64,000 nucleotides of DNA, from NCBI GenBank assembly GCA_965214615.1, contig OZ243952.1:2170001-2234000 (forward strand), written 5' to 3'. Origin of the DNA: CBDAUN01 sp965214615. Its GTDB lineage: Bacteria; Pseudomonadota; Gammaproteobacteria; Arenicellales; JAJDZL01. The first letter of the stretch is position 1. Each line of letters begins with the position of its first letter. Both the position numbers and the translations under genes were made by a program. Shown here piece by piece: positions 7,815 through 17,417 of this stretch. The notes under the pieces were generated by a model that saw only the letters and a program-made list of their open reading frames with translations, was not told the DNA's origin and did not search any database.

Positions 7815-9533
7815 ATGAAGAAAATCATTTTGAACATCGGCGCATTCCTGGCACTTGGCATCGTCACCGGCGGCGACAGCGACCTTGCCAGCGCCGACGA
7901 CGGATCTGAATCCCGATACATGGTAGCCGCAGCACATCCCGACGCCGCCAAGGCCGGGCTGGAGATGCTGCGTCAAGGCGGAAGCGCGTTCGATGCAGCG
8001 ATTGCTGTTCAGGCGGTGCTGGGACTGGTCGAGCCGCAAAGTTCCGGAATCGGAGGCGGCGCTTTCGCGGTCTACTACGATGCAGCGACGCGGCAGACGG
8101 TTACGTTTGACGGTCGTGAAACAGCCCCATTTCGCGCCATGCCCGATTTGTTTATGGACAGCGACGGAAATCCAATGGATTTTTTCGAAGCCGTCCTAAG
8201 CGGCCGCGCAGTCGGCACGCCCGGAGTCCTGGCAATGCTTGAGATGGCGCACTCGCAATACGGCACCCTTCCCTGGAACACGCTGTTCAAGCCTGCGATC
8301 AGTCTCGCACAAAGCGGGTTTGTTGTCGCAGACCGATTGGCCCAATTGGTTTCCGGTCGCAGTGGCGAGCGGTTGAAGATGTTTCCGGAATCGGCAAATT
8401 ACTTCTTTCCGGACGGCGAGCCGCTTGCCGCCGGGAGCGTCAAGCGAAATCCCGCCTATGCGGATACGCTGAATGAAATTGCAAATTCCGGTGCACAGGC
8501 TTTCTATGACGGGCAGATTGCTCAGGACATGGTTCATGCCGTAAGTTCGCTGCAAGGACGAAGCGGCCTGCTGACCCGGGTCGACCTGCACGAATATCGG
8601 GCGCTGAGACGACCGCCGATATGCCACCGGTATCGCAGTTATCAGGTATGCGGAATGGGGCCGCCGAGTTCGGGCGCGCTGACGGTTGGACAAATTCTTG
8701 GAATCTTGGAAAATTTCGACCTTCAGTCTCTAGGTCCCCGGAATCCGGCAAGCTGGCATTTGATCGCCGAGGCATCGAAACTCGGTTTCGCCGATCGAAA
8801 TTATTACATCGCCGATACCGATTTTCTCAATGTGCCGTTAGGGGGTCTGCTGGATTCGGAGTACTTAAGGCAGCGCGCTTCCTTGATTGCACGTGATTCG
8901 GCGATAAATGTTCCGGCACCCTATGGCGCGGCGCCGGACTCAGAACTGTCCGGGTTCTCTGGCGATACGCATTCCGGGCGCAGCGGCACGACACATTATT
9001 CAATCGTCGATGCCAAGGGCAATGCCCTGTCGCTGACTTCGAGCATAGAAGGGCCTTTCGGCTCCCACCAGATGGTTCGGGGGTTTATGCTCAACAATCA
9101 GCTCACCGACTTTTCGTTTATTCCCGAAAGGGATGGCAACCTCGTAGCAAACCGTGTGGAACCTGGAAAAAGGCCTCGAAGCTCGATGTCTCCGACCATA
9201 GTATTCGACACAGATGGGAACTTGCGGCTTATCGTAGGCTCACCGGGCGGCAGTCGAATTATCGGCTACGTGGCAAAGACACTCGTCGCGGTGCTCGATT
9301 GGGGCTTGCCGCTTCAATCAGCCATCGATTTGCCGAATCTTGTCAATCGAAACGGCGCAACCGAATTGGAACGCGGGACCGGCACAGGGAAACTTCAATC
9401 GCAACTCGAAAGCCTTGGCCATCAAGTCAGCCTGCGCGCGATGGCGAGCGGGATATACGGCATTGAACTGATACGCGGAATGTTGCATGGCGGCGCCGAC
9501 CGGCGGCGCGAAGGTGTGGCAATCGGGAAATAG
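7815..9533 (+). CDS. ggt: Gamma-glutamyltransferase (GGT)
   Basis: I chose the ATG at 7815 because it begins a signal peptide (MKKIILNIGAFLALGIVTGG, cleavage near ASA-DDG); the 43 codons upstream are not GGT-like. The 572-residue product matches the family length. It is a periplasmic N-terminal-nucleophile hydrolase that self-cleaves into two chains. The new N-terminal nucleophile would be T392 in RSGTTHYSIVD, followed by the small-subunit segments GNALSLTSSIEGPFG and GSPGGSRII. It hydrolyses or transpeptidates glutathione and other gamma-glutamyl compounds. Its 3' third is repeated downstream at 11427-12042, beyond an AbiE pair. This copy keeps the full C-terminus (GGADRRREG), so it is the functional one. 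Confidence 0.92.
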   Translation: MKKIILNIGAFLALGIVTGGDSDLASADDGSESRYMVAAAHPDAAKAGLEMLRQGGSAFDAAIAVQAVLGLVEPQSSGIGGGAFAVYYDAATRQTVTFDGRETAPFRAMPDLFMDSDGNPMDFFEAVLSGRAVGTPGVLAMLEMAHSQYGTLPWNTLFKPAISLAQSGFVVADRLAQLVSGRSGERLKMFPESANYFFPDGEPLAAGSVKRNPAYADTLNEIANSGAQAFYDGQIAQDMVHAVSSLQGRSGLLTRVDLHEYRALRRPPICHRYRSYQVCGMGPPSSGALTVGQILGILENFDLQSLGPRNPASWHLIAEASKLGFADRNYYIADTDFLNVPLGGLLDSEYLRQRASLIARDSAINVPAPYGAAPDSELSGFSGDTHSGRSGTTHYSIVDAKGNALSLTSSIEGPFGSHQMVRGFMLNNQLTDFSFIPERDGNLVANRVEPGKRPRSSMSPTIVFDTDGNLRLIVGSPGGSRIIGYVAKTLVAVLDWGLPLQSAIDLPNLVNRNGATELERGTGTGKLQSQLESLGHQVSLRAMASGIYGIELIRGMLHGGADRRREGVAIGK

Positions 9534-9600
9534 CAAAGACAAAAGTTCCAGCACAGCGAGGATGCGCGACCCTTGCATAATCCCACCAGAACCTGCGCAC
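8961..9600 (+). repeat. Direct repeat copy 1: ggt 3' end plus downstream flank
   Basis: From GGCGATACGC at 8961 to about 9600 the sequence is repeated, nearly identically through most of the coding part, at 11427-12042. The match continues past the ggt stop into non-coding sequence (for example CACCAGAACCTGC in both) before it ends, so the repeated unit is a DNA segment rather than a protein domain. The AbiE genes lie between the two copies. Confidence 0.85.
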
Positions 9601-9629
9601 TTGAAGAGGGTTCTGTGGCGTAAGAAACA

Positions 9630-10643
9630 CTAGTCGGTGTTCACTTTTTCTTGAAACTTCTGAACTACTTTCACAATTTGTTCAAATGTCGGAACAACGC
9701 CATAGAACATCTCTTGCTGCATGCTTTCGTAGTCGGATTTCCAAGTTGTCCAATCAGTTTCTACAGGTGTCAACTGTAATTGCCCGTGGTCCATTGCTGA
9801 ATAGTCGACCCACGTATAGTGAAAATAAACTTGACGGTGAGCAACAATCTGACTGCGCAAATCCATATCCTTGTATGCCTGATCACCCACCCCTGCCCGA
9901 ATCAGACGGTAAAGATCATAGTAATGACGCGCCATACCTTTGCGGTTTCTTCTATTTGATTGCGGTCGCATGGATTCTTCATGCAGGAGCATAGCCTTTT
10001 CCCAAAAGGTGCGTTTTGGCATCACCGCTCTGACATTGGTGCCGGGTTCGTGCAACAATCTCGGAAAGGCATCGCTGATATAAGGCTTGATCTCAATAAA
10101 CTCAGCAGGTTCCGTATCCGAACGAGCACCCATTTCTATCTTTACGGCACGACGAAGATAATCAGCCTGCTCCAAAAAGGCTGACGGATAAAGCAGCGAC
10201 AAAGTCTGTTCATCGGGGTCGTCAGGATCAAATTCAAGTACGAGCCCGATATCCAGTGAAATTGCCTCATTCAGTGCCGGAAAAATATCGTCCCTGATGC
10301 ATTGCTGGCACGACGCTTTCAATTTCTTGAGACGTTTACCCAACTGTTTCCTGCTCGGTGCCTGATCCGGTGAATGGTCTCCACCAAACCCCAGCACAGT
10401 CCGGTCAATCACAATATCTATATCTTCGGAAAAACGCTCGATTAGTTTCCAGCACTTGGATAATGATGTACCTCCCTTGAATGTGAATTGCTCACCCCAA
10501 TTAGGCAGTCCAAACAGCTTGCGCAACGTCCAGCAAACCCAAAAGTCCTTTTCAACCGCAACCGCGGAAAGATTCAGCTTTGCACTGGCCTCTTCGCAGA
10601 TCAGTTGGCGCTGTTCTTTCGGTAATGCTACAAACTCCTTCAT
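9630..10643 (-). CDS. abiEii: AbiEii-type nucleotidyltransferase toxin (type IV toxin-antitoxin)
   Basis: A 337-residue protein with the AbiEii/AbiGii hallmarks: VEKDFWVCWTLRKLF (30-44), the nucleotidyltransferase motif KGGTSLSK (56-63) and the metal-binding acidic motif SEDIDI (72-77). Such toxins modify cellular RNA (MenA-type relatives transfer nucleotides to tRNA) and cause growth arrest; some AbiE systems block phage. It is encoded directly after, and overlapping by 4 bases, its presumed antitoxin gene on the minus strand. The pair lies between two copies of the ggt 3' end, evidence that the cassette was acquired or that the locus was rearranged. Confidence 0.88.
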   Translation of the reverse strand: MKEFVALPKEQRQLICEEASAKLNLSAVAVEKDFWVCWTLRKLFGLPNWGEQFTFKGGTSLSKCWKLIERFSEDIDIVIDRTVLGFGGDHSPDQAPSRKQLGKRLKKLKASCQQCIRDDIFPALNEAISLDIGLVLEFDPDDPDEQTLSLLYPSAFLEQADYLRRAVKIEMGARSDTEPAEFIEIKPYISDAFPRLLHEPGTNVRAVMPKRTFWEKAMLLHEESMRPQSNRRNRKGMARHYYDLYRLIRAGVGDQAYKDMDLRSQIVAHRQVYFHYTWVDYSAMDHGQLQLTPVETDWTTWKSDYESMQQEMFYGVVPTFEQIVKVVQKFQEKVNTD

Positions 10644-11263
10644 GCTGCACTTTCCGAAAGAGCAAGCTTGCGGATGATATCGGCAATCCAGGCAGGTGCA
10701 TACCGGATATCCTTCATCAAGTGTTGGAGGGTGTCACTGCTTAGGCGGCGAGCAAGCTGTTCAATGACTCGCTGATCAACGTTTTCCCGACCCAGATAAC
10801 GTAGTGCCTGGATTACCAGTCCACTACTTCTCCCTGCAGTGGCCATGTTACGGGAAGATGTGTGCTTCAGCATGATCTGACGCGAACCAATTTGGACTGT
10901 CCGCGAGCAACCGTCTGTCAGATAAACAACCCTGGTGGGCACTTGCGTAGAAAGCCCCAGCAGGTTCGCCGCATAGGCCCCGGAAGGTTGCAAGCGCGTG
11001 GCGTCTCGACTTGCCAAGGCATTTGCGATGTCATCGGTCGATGGTTGCAGAATACCAAACTGAGGATCCGTTTTCGGATAGTCATAAAGCCCTCGGGACA
11101 GTTGTCGGATAAAACCGTTTTTGCGATGCCGCATCAGCGCGATATCTATTGCTCGGCGGGTCCCAAGATCCGCAAAACTGTCAGGCGTAAAAACCCAGCC
11201 TCGACCACGGGAACGAATCCGACGAAGGATCTTGTGATCGGCACTATTCGCGTGCTTACCCAT
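10640..11263 (-). CDS. AbiEi-like / DUF6088-type antitoxin and transcriptional autoregulator
   Basis: A 207-residue protein upstream of and overlapping the AbiEii toxin gene by 4 bases (ATGA). The N-terminal part (about 8-65, ILRRIRSRGRGWVFTPDSF and the LSRGLYDYPK segment) looks like the winged-helix domain of AbiEi/DUF6088 antitoxins. The remainder (GAYAANLLGLSTQVPTRVVY) is typical of the same family. The family represses its own promoter and counters the toxin without direct protein binding. An AT-rich stretch immediately upstream (11270-11355) is the likely promoter and operator region. Confidence 0.8.
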   Translation of the reverse strand: MGKHANSADHKILRRIRSRGRGWVFTPDSFADLGTRRAIDIALMRHRKNGFIRQLSRGLYDYPKTDPQFGILQPSTDDIANALASRDATRLQPSGAYAANLLGLSTQVPTRVVYLTDGCSRTVQIGSRQIMLKHTSSRNMATAGRSSGLVIQALRYLGRENVDQRVIEQLARRLSSDTLQHLMKDIRYAPAWIADIIRKLALSESAA

Positions 11264-11426
11264 AATGGAACTCTAATTTATGAAAGATAATCAGTTATAT
11301 TTTTCTTTCATTATTTTAGCATGTTTCAATCAACTATTAATATCTTAATGAGAAAATTCTATGGCTGTGAACAATAGTTTTGACCCGCACGTCCGTCTTG
11401 CGACAAAGCGGTTTGATCGTTGAATT

Positions 11427-11975
11427 GGCGATGTCCATTCCAGGCGCAGCGGCACGACCCATTTTTCAATCGTCGATGCCAAGGGCAATGCCCTGTCGCT
11501 GACTTCGAGCATAGAAGGGCCTTTCGGCTCCCACCAGATGGTTCGGGGGTTTATGCTCAACAATCAGCTCACCGACTTTTCGTTTATTCCCGAAAGGGAT
11601 GGCAACCTCGTAGCAAACCGTGTGGAACCTGGAAAAAGGCCTCGAAGCTCGATGTCTCCGACCATAGTATTCGACACAGATGGGAACTTGCGGCTTATCG
11701 TAGGCTCACCGGGCGGCAGTCGAATTATCGGCTACGTGGCAAAGACACTCGTCGCGGTGCTCGATTGGGGCTTGCCGCTTCAATCAGCCATCGATTTGCC
11801 GAATCTTGTCAATCGAAACGGCGCAACCGAATTGGAACGAGAGACCGGCACAGGGAAGCTTCAATCGCAACTCGAGAGCCTTGGCCATGAAGTCAGCCTA
11901 CGCGCGATGACGAGCGGAATATACGGCATTGAACTGATACGCGGAGTGCTGCATGGCGGCGGCGCGAAGGTGTAA
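11427..11975 (+). pseudogene. Truncated gamma-glutamyltransferase (3' fragment)
   Basis: This is a second copy of the last third of ggt. Homology begins abruptly at 11427, just before the codons for the nucleophile motif (SGTTHFSIVD), and runs to a stop at 11975. The large-subunit coding part is absent, there is no upstream in-frame start with a signal peptide, and the C-terminus is shortened (ends GGGAKV rather than the full GGADRRREG tail). The interior keeps the reading frame with few changes, so the duplication is recent or has been homogenised by gene conversion. Confidence 0.85.
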
Positions 11976-12042
11976 CGGAAGACAAAAGCGCTTGCACAGC
12001 GAAGAAGCACGACCCTTCCAAAATCGCACCAGAACCTGCACA
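11427..12042 (+). repeat. Direct repeat copy 2: ggt 3' end plus downstream flank
   Basis: Second copy of the segment at 8961-9600. It differs by scattered substitutions and a small deletion near the stop codon that shortens the last codons. Together with copy 1 it brackets the AbiE cassette (9601-11426) as a direct repeat of about 0.6 kb. Confidence 0.85.
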
Positions 12043-12186
12043 CATGCCGAAAAACTAAAGACTCTAGAAACGCCTGCAGCTAAGGTTTCTGGTTCATTTT
12101 GCAAATCAATTCCGCGATATGCAATAGTGAATGTCAAAATTAGGTATTTTCGAAATGAATCGTGTATTATCGTCTTTTCTGTTTGA

Positions 12187-12372
12187 GGTGTTTGCCACCC
12201 ATTGATCCGAATAACGGTGGCAATTTAAACGGGAAGTTTGGTGAGCGAAGCCATTGACTAGGATCGGCTTCGCAATTCCAACGCTGCCCCCGCAACGGTA
12301 ATCAGCTTCATTGCTGCGAGTCCGGAACCGCCCTCTGACAGGCCATGAAATACTGTTTTAGCGGAGGGCTTT
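12187..12372 (+). ncRNA. Cobalamin riboswitch
   Basis: The conserved B12 box GCTGCCCCCGCAACGGT lies at 12283-12299. It is preceded by a GCCACC/GGTGGC stem (12194-12221), the AACGGGAAG segment with TTGGTGA, and an inserted GCGAAGCC/GGCTTCGC hairpin, and followed by GAGTCCGGAACCGCC. A GCCCTC/GAGGGC hairpin at 12330-12369 ending in TTT may form the expression platform. It lies about 80 bases upstream of the CobN-like gene, so adenosylcobalamin is expected to repress the whole corrinoid block. A -10-like TATTAT at 12165-12170 may belong to its promoter. Confidence 0.92.
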
Positions 12373-12451
12373 AACGTGGCAGTCAAGATTACCGCCTCCA
12401 AATCCCTCTTGCGCAGTTCTCGCTCGCTTTCTCTAGAGGGGTCAGACTCCG

Positions 12452-15400
12452 ATGTGCTCACCTGCAAGAGCTTCCGAAGTGATACATTCGGCCGCATCGC
12501 CTTGGTCTGCCTTGCATTCGGCTTGCTCGGATTTTCTCAGGAATAACAGCATTGCCGTTTCAACGCACGCGACTTTGTCGTCAGGTGCAAATTCCGCGTG
12601 CTTGCTCGCGCTCCTGATTCTAATGCCGAACATCGCTTCGGCGGCAACCATCTCAGCGGTTGTCTCTGCGCGCAACGCTGCCGCTGTCGCAACTGGCAGC
12701 CATAAGTTTTTGCAAGACCATGCGGAGCATCATCTGAAACTCAAGACAACTGATCAATTTGTCGAAATGTCCCAGACGCAGCAGAAACAATGGCTTGAAT
12801 CGGCGGACCTGGTTTTCGCAGGAGGAGTGTTCGGAGCCGCCGGAGAAAACCTGCTCGCAACACTGCGCCAAAACCTGCTGCGCAACTTCATCGCAGTTCA
12901 CTCTGATCGTCGGCTGGTCAATTCATCCGTGCTGCACGGGCAACGTATTCTTTCGGATGCAAAACTCGACCAACTGATGCAGGATCCTGCTGTCGATGAG
13001 GACACGCAAGCCTGGATTTCGGACATGCTGCAACAGCATAGCGCACATAAGTCCTGGCTCCTCGCCCGATTGTTCTGGAGCGGGCGAGGCACAGAAAACA
13101 TGGCAGGACTGTTTGCTCACCTGGCGTCATTGGCCGGCGATAGCATCTTCGTTCCATCTCCAACCCCGTCCGCTCCATTGCGCACCTACTATCGCCAAAC
13201 AACCGGTCATGCATCCAGGTTCGCCGAGTTGGCAAGCCAAAGCGCAAAGCGCTGGGTCGTAATACTCGACTACGAAACTGGCGACAAACTGGGATCGTCG
13301 GAATTGCTTGATGACCTTTGCGACCAAATTAGGACGGATGGCACGGAATGCATCTCTCTGCTGGCGACCTGGGGAGATGCCAGCGTGGCGGCAATACGGA
13401 TGCTTGACCAGAACATATCCAAGATTGCCCTTATTGTTTCGCTGCAGAACTTTGTCATAGGCGGCGGCGAAGGTCGGGCTGAAGTCAATGCTGCACTCAG
13501 CGAACTGGACGTGCCAGTACTGAAAGGCATCCGACTCAGCGATCGTACCGAACAGGTCTGGCGGCTATCAGAGGACGGAGTCCCATGGGACAGCGTGCAC
13601 TATCGAATTGCCATGTCAGAGATTCAAGGAGTTGCAGAGCCAACGATACTGTCCGTCAGTACCGCTCCAAAAATTGATGAGCTGACCGGAATCCGAATCA
13701 CACAGCAAAAACCAGTCGTCGATCAAGTCGAAAGGCTTGCTCGAAGAGTAAAAAACTGGATTGCATTGCAAGAACTGCCCAATGCGGACAAAAAGATCGC
13801 AGTAATCTACTACAACCACCCTCCCGGCCGGCATAACATCGGCGCAGACAACCTGAACGTGCCATCAACTGTTTTTCATCTATTGAACTCATTGAAAGAC
13901 GAAGGATATGACGTTGGCCAATTGCCGGATACCGAAGAGCAGTTGCTGGATATCCTGCAGGATCGCGCAGTCAATCTTCCGGAAGACGGCGAAGCCTTGT
14001 CCGACATGTCCCGGCGGGTGGTGGGCATTTCGCCTGGCAAGTATCAGCGCTGGTATGAGTCGATGCCGGCCGCGCTGCGTCAAGAGCTGGAAAACGGCCC
14101 GCTCGGCTACCTCAATGCGGTCTTGCGGCAAACAAGCGGCGCTGCATGGGACGATAGCGGTCAAGCCGCGGAATCGCTTCGCACGCGGGTCATCGAGGAC
14201 TTGCGTCACATTGTGGACGGCGCCGACCATCCTGCACGACTTCGGGTACTCAATCTATTGGATCAACTCGAACAAGCATACGCATCGCAAGATATTGACT
14301 GGGAGTTGTCGCAAAGTCTGATTGAAGCGATCGCAGGGAGCGGAATTGAAGGTCTGCGCGGCTGGGGGCCTGCACCGGGACAAGTTATGGTTCATGACGG
14401 TTCGCTGGTCATTCCCGGTGTGCAGTTCGGTAACGTATTTGTCGGCCCGCAACCGCCTCGCGGATGGGAGCTGAACGAAGAACTGCTGCATGCCAATCTT
14501 TCGTTTCCGCCACCGCATCAGTATCTGGCTTTCTATCTGTGGCTGCAAAACGAGTTTGAAGCCGACGCGCTGGTGCACTTGGGACGCCATTCGACTTACG
14601 AGTTCTTGCCGCGGCACAGGGCGGGCCTTGGCGCGCAAGACTATCCCACAGCGGTACTGGGAGATTTGCCGAGCATCTACCCCTACATCGTTGACGGCGT
14701 CGGAGAAGGCATTCAGGCAAAGCGACGCGGTTTCGCCGTCATGGTCGACCACCTCACACCGCCGCTGGACAGCACGGACTTGTACGATCGGCTCCTGGAA
14801 CTAAGGCAACTGGTCGAAAGCTACGAGTCAGCCTCGCACGGCAACAGCGCATTGCGATCGCGAACCGTAGGCGAGATCAAGAAATTGGTTGAAGAATTGA
14901 ATTTAGCCGAAGAGATGCTCGAAGCCATGGCCGGAGAATTGTCGGTCCGAGGCATCACGCAGTTCGATCAGATCGATGACGAGCTGCTGGTTCATGAGGT
15001 CGGGCACTATCTGACCAAATTACAGGAACAGTTCATGCCACTGGGTCTGCATACATTCGGCAGCAACTGGTCTGATGAGGCGGTGGAGGTCATGATCCGA
15101 TCCATGACAAAAAGCTCAAATCCTCATGACATGGACCAAGCGACAAACATCTCGCCTGACGATGCCGCAGATTGGCGCGAGCTTCTGCGAATTTCGCCAG
15201 CATCCGAAATCAGCGCCCTGCTGGCCGGACTTAGGGGGAGCTACGTCAAGCCTGGCAAAGGCAACGATCCCATAAGAACCCCGGAAGTGCTGCCGACCGG
15301 GCGCAATTTCTTTGCGCTCGACGGAAGCTTGATACCCTCGCCTGTCGGCTACCAGCTCGGAGTTGAAATGGCTGCGTCTGCCAGACTTATGAGAGCTGAA

Positions 15401-16966
15401 GACACTCAGGCGAACGCCCTGGTTCTTTGGGCATCCGACACGGTACGTGACGAAGGCGCAATGATCGCTTTCGGCTTCGACATGCTAGGGGTCAAGCCAA
15501 TTTGGAACAGCCGAGGCATATTCAAGGGACTCGAACGCTTGAATTTGGACGGAGCACTGGACGCAGATCGTCCGCGCGCACGGCACGACATGGTGTTTAC
15601 CACTTCCGGGTTGTTTCGCGATCTGTATGGCGCGCAGCTTGTCTGGTTGCAGCGCGCTGTATTGATGGCACTGGATGCATCTGCAATCCTAATTCAGCAG
15701 AACTATCCGGCATTGACAGCCGCATTGAATCATGCGCTTGCGCCTCTTGGCGAGTTGCGCAATCCGGGCTCAGAGTCGCTCTTGCACAATCACGTCGCCG
15801 CGCGGTGGGTGGACGATGCGCGTGAAGCGCTTGCAGGGGGCGCAGCGCCGTTGATGGCTGGAAAGGAGTCTGCGTACCGGGTTTTCGGCGCTCCTCCGGG
15901 AGCCTACGGCGCAGGTGTCAATCGTGTGATTGAGCGCTCGGGAAGCTGGGAGCAGCGCCAGGAAGTCGCGCAAGTGTATTTGAACCGGATGGGACACGTT
16001 TACGGCGAAAGCCAATCAGGCGAACCGCGGCAGGAAATTTTCCGGCAACGCCTCAAAAGCGTATCAAATGCCTATCTTGGCAGATCAAGCAACTTATACG
16101 GGGTACTGGATAACAATGATTCATTCGACTATCTTGGCGGCTTGAGTCTGGCTATTGAAACACAGCGCGGCGAAGCCCCGCACAGTCATATCGTTTCGCA
16201 TGCTGGCGGAAGCAATTATGCCATCGAGCCCTTGCGCCTTGCCATACTGCGCGAGTTGCGCGGCCAACACTTAAATCCTCAATGGCTTGAGCCTTTAATG
16301 GATGAAGGCTATGCCGGGGCCCGCACCATGGGCAGCGAGTTTCTGGAATACCTATGGGGATGGCAGGTAACCAATCCGGGCATAGTCAAATCCTGGGTCT
16401 GGGATGAAGTGAAAAGCGTATACATCGACGACCGTCTGGAACTGGGACTTGACGAATTTCTGGAAGACAGACATAACGCCCACGTTCTCGCCAACATGCT
16501 GGCAATCATGCTGGTATCGGCTCAGAAGGAGTTCTGGGAAGCAAGCGCGGAAACGATCGCCGAGCTTGCGGACAAGTTTGCAGATTTAATTCTCGCCAAC
16601 GGCTTGCCGGGCAGCGGCCACACCACCCCGTCGCATCCGCTCTACGACTGGCTTGAAGACTATGTTTCAGACGAAAAGTACCTGCAATTACGCGAAAAAG
16701 TGACTGCCGCCCAGATCGTCTATCAGGTTGACAAGGGGCCGCAAGAAATATCTGAAGTCGTACTGCAAAACGAGCAAGTCGATACATCTGTGCCGCAACA
16801 GCAATCAGCGCAACCCGAACCCGAAAACGCAAGTGAACCGACGCAATTGCAACTGCCAACGCTTCCCATCCTGCTTGCCGCCTGCATAGTGCTGATCTGC
16901 ATCGGCTGGTTCATCGGCACTGTAAGTGTGAGGCGCAGGCATTCTCGGAAGGTGATCAATGTTTAG
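12452..16966 (+). CDS. CobN-like (magnesium/cobalt chelatase large subunit family) protein, exported and membrane-anchored
   Basis: A CobN/BchH/HmuS-family giant of 1504 residues. The core runs from about 130 to 1400 and includes the metal/tetrapyrrole-region motif VHLGRHSTYEFLP (H709, H713) and EGIQAKRRGFAVMVDHLTPP. Unlike cytosolic CobN it has a hydrophobic N-terminal export signal (SACLLALLILMPNIASA, cleavage before ATIS), a Q/P/E-rich linker near 1445-1465 and a C-terminal membrane helix (PILLAACIVLICIGWFIG) ending in a basic tail, so the core should be periplasmic. The start is uncertain: ATG 12452 gives a long leader, while TTG 12575 gives a compact 23-residue signal. It follows a B12 riboswitch and overlaps an ExbB-like gene by 8 bases. 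No CobS/CobT ATPase partners are nearby. Confidence 0.85.
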   Translation: MCSPARASEVIHSAASPWSALHSACSDFLRNNSIAVSTHATLSSGANSACLLALLILMPNIASAATISAVVSARNAAAVATGSHKFLQDHAEHHLKLKTTDQFVEMSQTQQKQWLESADLVFAGGVFGAAGENLLATLRQNLLRNFIAVHSDRRLVNSSVLHGQRILSDAKLDQLMQDPAVDEDTQAWISDMLQQHSAHKSWLLARLFWSGRGTENMAGLFAHLASLAGDSIFVPSPTPSAPLRTYYRQTTGHASRFAELASQSAKRWVVILDYETGDKLGSSELLDDLCDQIRTDGTECISLLATWGDASVAAIRMLDQNISKIALIVSLQNFVIGGGEGRAEVNAALSELDVPVLKGIRLSDRTEQVWRLSEDGVPWDSVHYRIAMSEIQGVAEPTILSVSTAPKIDELTGIRITQQKPVVDQVERLARRVKNWIALQELPNADKKIAVIYYNHPPGRHNIGADNLNVPSTVFHLLNSLKDEGYDVGQLPDTEEQLLDILQDRAVNLPEDGEALSDMSRRVVGISPGKYQRWYESMPAALRQELENGPLGYLNAVLRQTSGAAWDDSGQAAESLRTRVIEDLRHIVDGADHPARLRVLNLLDQLEQAYASQDIDWELSQSLIEAIAGSGIEGLRGWGPAPGQVMVHDGSLVIPGVQFGNVFVGPQPPRGWELNEELLHANLSFPPPHQYLAFYLWLQNEFEADALVHLGRHSTYEFLPRHRAGLGAQDYPTAVLGDLPSIYPYIVDGVGEGIQAKRRGFAVMVDHLTPPLDSTDLYDRLLELRQLVESYESASHGNSALRSRTVGEIKKLVEELNLAEEMLEAMAGELSVRGITQFDQIDDELLVHEVGHYLTKLQEQFMPLGLHTFGSNWSDEAVEVMIRSMTKSSNPHDMDQATNISPDDAADWRELLRISPASEISALLAGLRGSYVKPGKGNDPIRTPEVLPTGRNFFALDGSLIPSPVGYQLGVEMAASARLMRAEDTQANALVLWASDTVRDEGAMIAFGFDMLGVKPIWNSRGIFKGLERLNLDGALDADRPRARHDMVFTTSGLFRDLYGAQLVWLQRAVLMALDASAILIQQNYPALTAALNHALAPLGELRNPGSESLLHNHVAARWVDDAREALAGGAAPLMAGKESAYRVFGAPPGAYGAGVNRVIERSGSWEQRQEVAQVYLNRMGHVYGESQSGEPRQEIFRQRLKSVSNAYLGRSSNLYGVLDNNDSFDYLGGLSLAIETQRGEAPHSHIVSHAGGSNYAIEPLRLAILRELRGQHLNPQWLEPLMDEGYAGARTMGSEFLEYLWGWQVTNPGIVKSWVWDEVKSVYIDDRLELGLDEFLEDRHNAHVLANMLAIMLVSAQKEFWEASAETIAELADKFADLILANGLPGSGHTTPSHPLYDWLEDYVSDEKYLQLREKVTAAQIVYQVDKGPQEISEVVLQNEQVDTSVPQQQSAQPEPENASEPTQLQLPTLPILLAACIVLICIGWFIGTVSVRRRHSRKVINV

Positions 16967-17417
16967 CGGCTACACAATCGGATTTCTTCACTTTGTTGTC
17001 GGCTGGCTGCTTCAGCCGGTTATTTGGGCGCTTATGGCGGTCACGGTCTGGGCACTTGTAGAACTCGGGATACTTCTTGCAGAATATTTTCGGACGCTGA
17101 AAGTGCTGCGCTTGGACGCAGATCACGCATTTGTCGAGCATCTGGCTAAGCGCCGAATTGACCACTGCGACTTTCTGGCGAGAATCGCGCCAATGCTGGG
17201 CCTGATGGGAACCCTGATCCCTCTCGGCCCCGGCCTGGCCGCATTGGGCGAGGGAGAGCTTACGATTCTTTCAACCGCAGTCAGCGTCGCATTCGACACA
17301 ACTGTACTGGGGTTGCTTGTGGGAATTAGCGGATTCGTCATGGGCAGACTTCGGCGGCGGTGGTACGACGAACTGCTCACCGAACTGGAAGCTGGGCAAA
17401 GCGAGCGCAAGACATGA
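16959..17417 (+). CDS. MotA/TolQ/ExbB proton-channel family protein
   Basis: A 152-residue inner-membrane protein. A long hydrophobic N-terminal region (about 5-45) is followed by the ExbB/TolQ motif RIAPMLGLMGTLIPLGPGL and a further helix (ISTAVSVAF-type segment to LLVGISGFVMG), the arrangement of the ExbB/TolQ proton channels that energise partner proteins. It is shorter than classical ExbB. The start overlaps the CobN-like gene by 8 bases and the stop overlaps the DUF2149 gene by 4, so the three proteins are probably made together and form one complex. Confidence 0.85.
   Translation: MFSGYTIGFLHFVVGWLLQPVIWALMAVTVWALVELGILLAEYFRTLKVLRLDADHAFVEHLAKRRIDHCDFLARIAPMLGLMGTLIPLGPGLAALGEGELTILSTAVSVAFDTTVLGLLVGISGFVMGRLRRRWYDELLTELEAGQSERKT

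Noticed and set aside
9601..11426. Phage-defence island around AbiE
   Set aside because: Only the single toxin-antitoxin pair is present; no other defence, integrase or phage gene lies nearby.
12452..16966. Ordinary aerobic cobaltochelatase subunit CobN
   Set aside because: Export signal, C-terminal anchor, motor-type partners and lack of ATPase partners and ring-synthesis genes argue for a different role.
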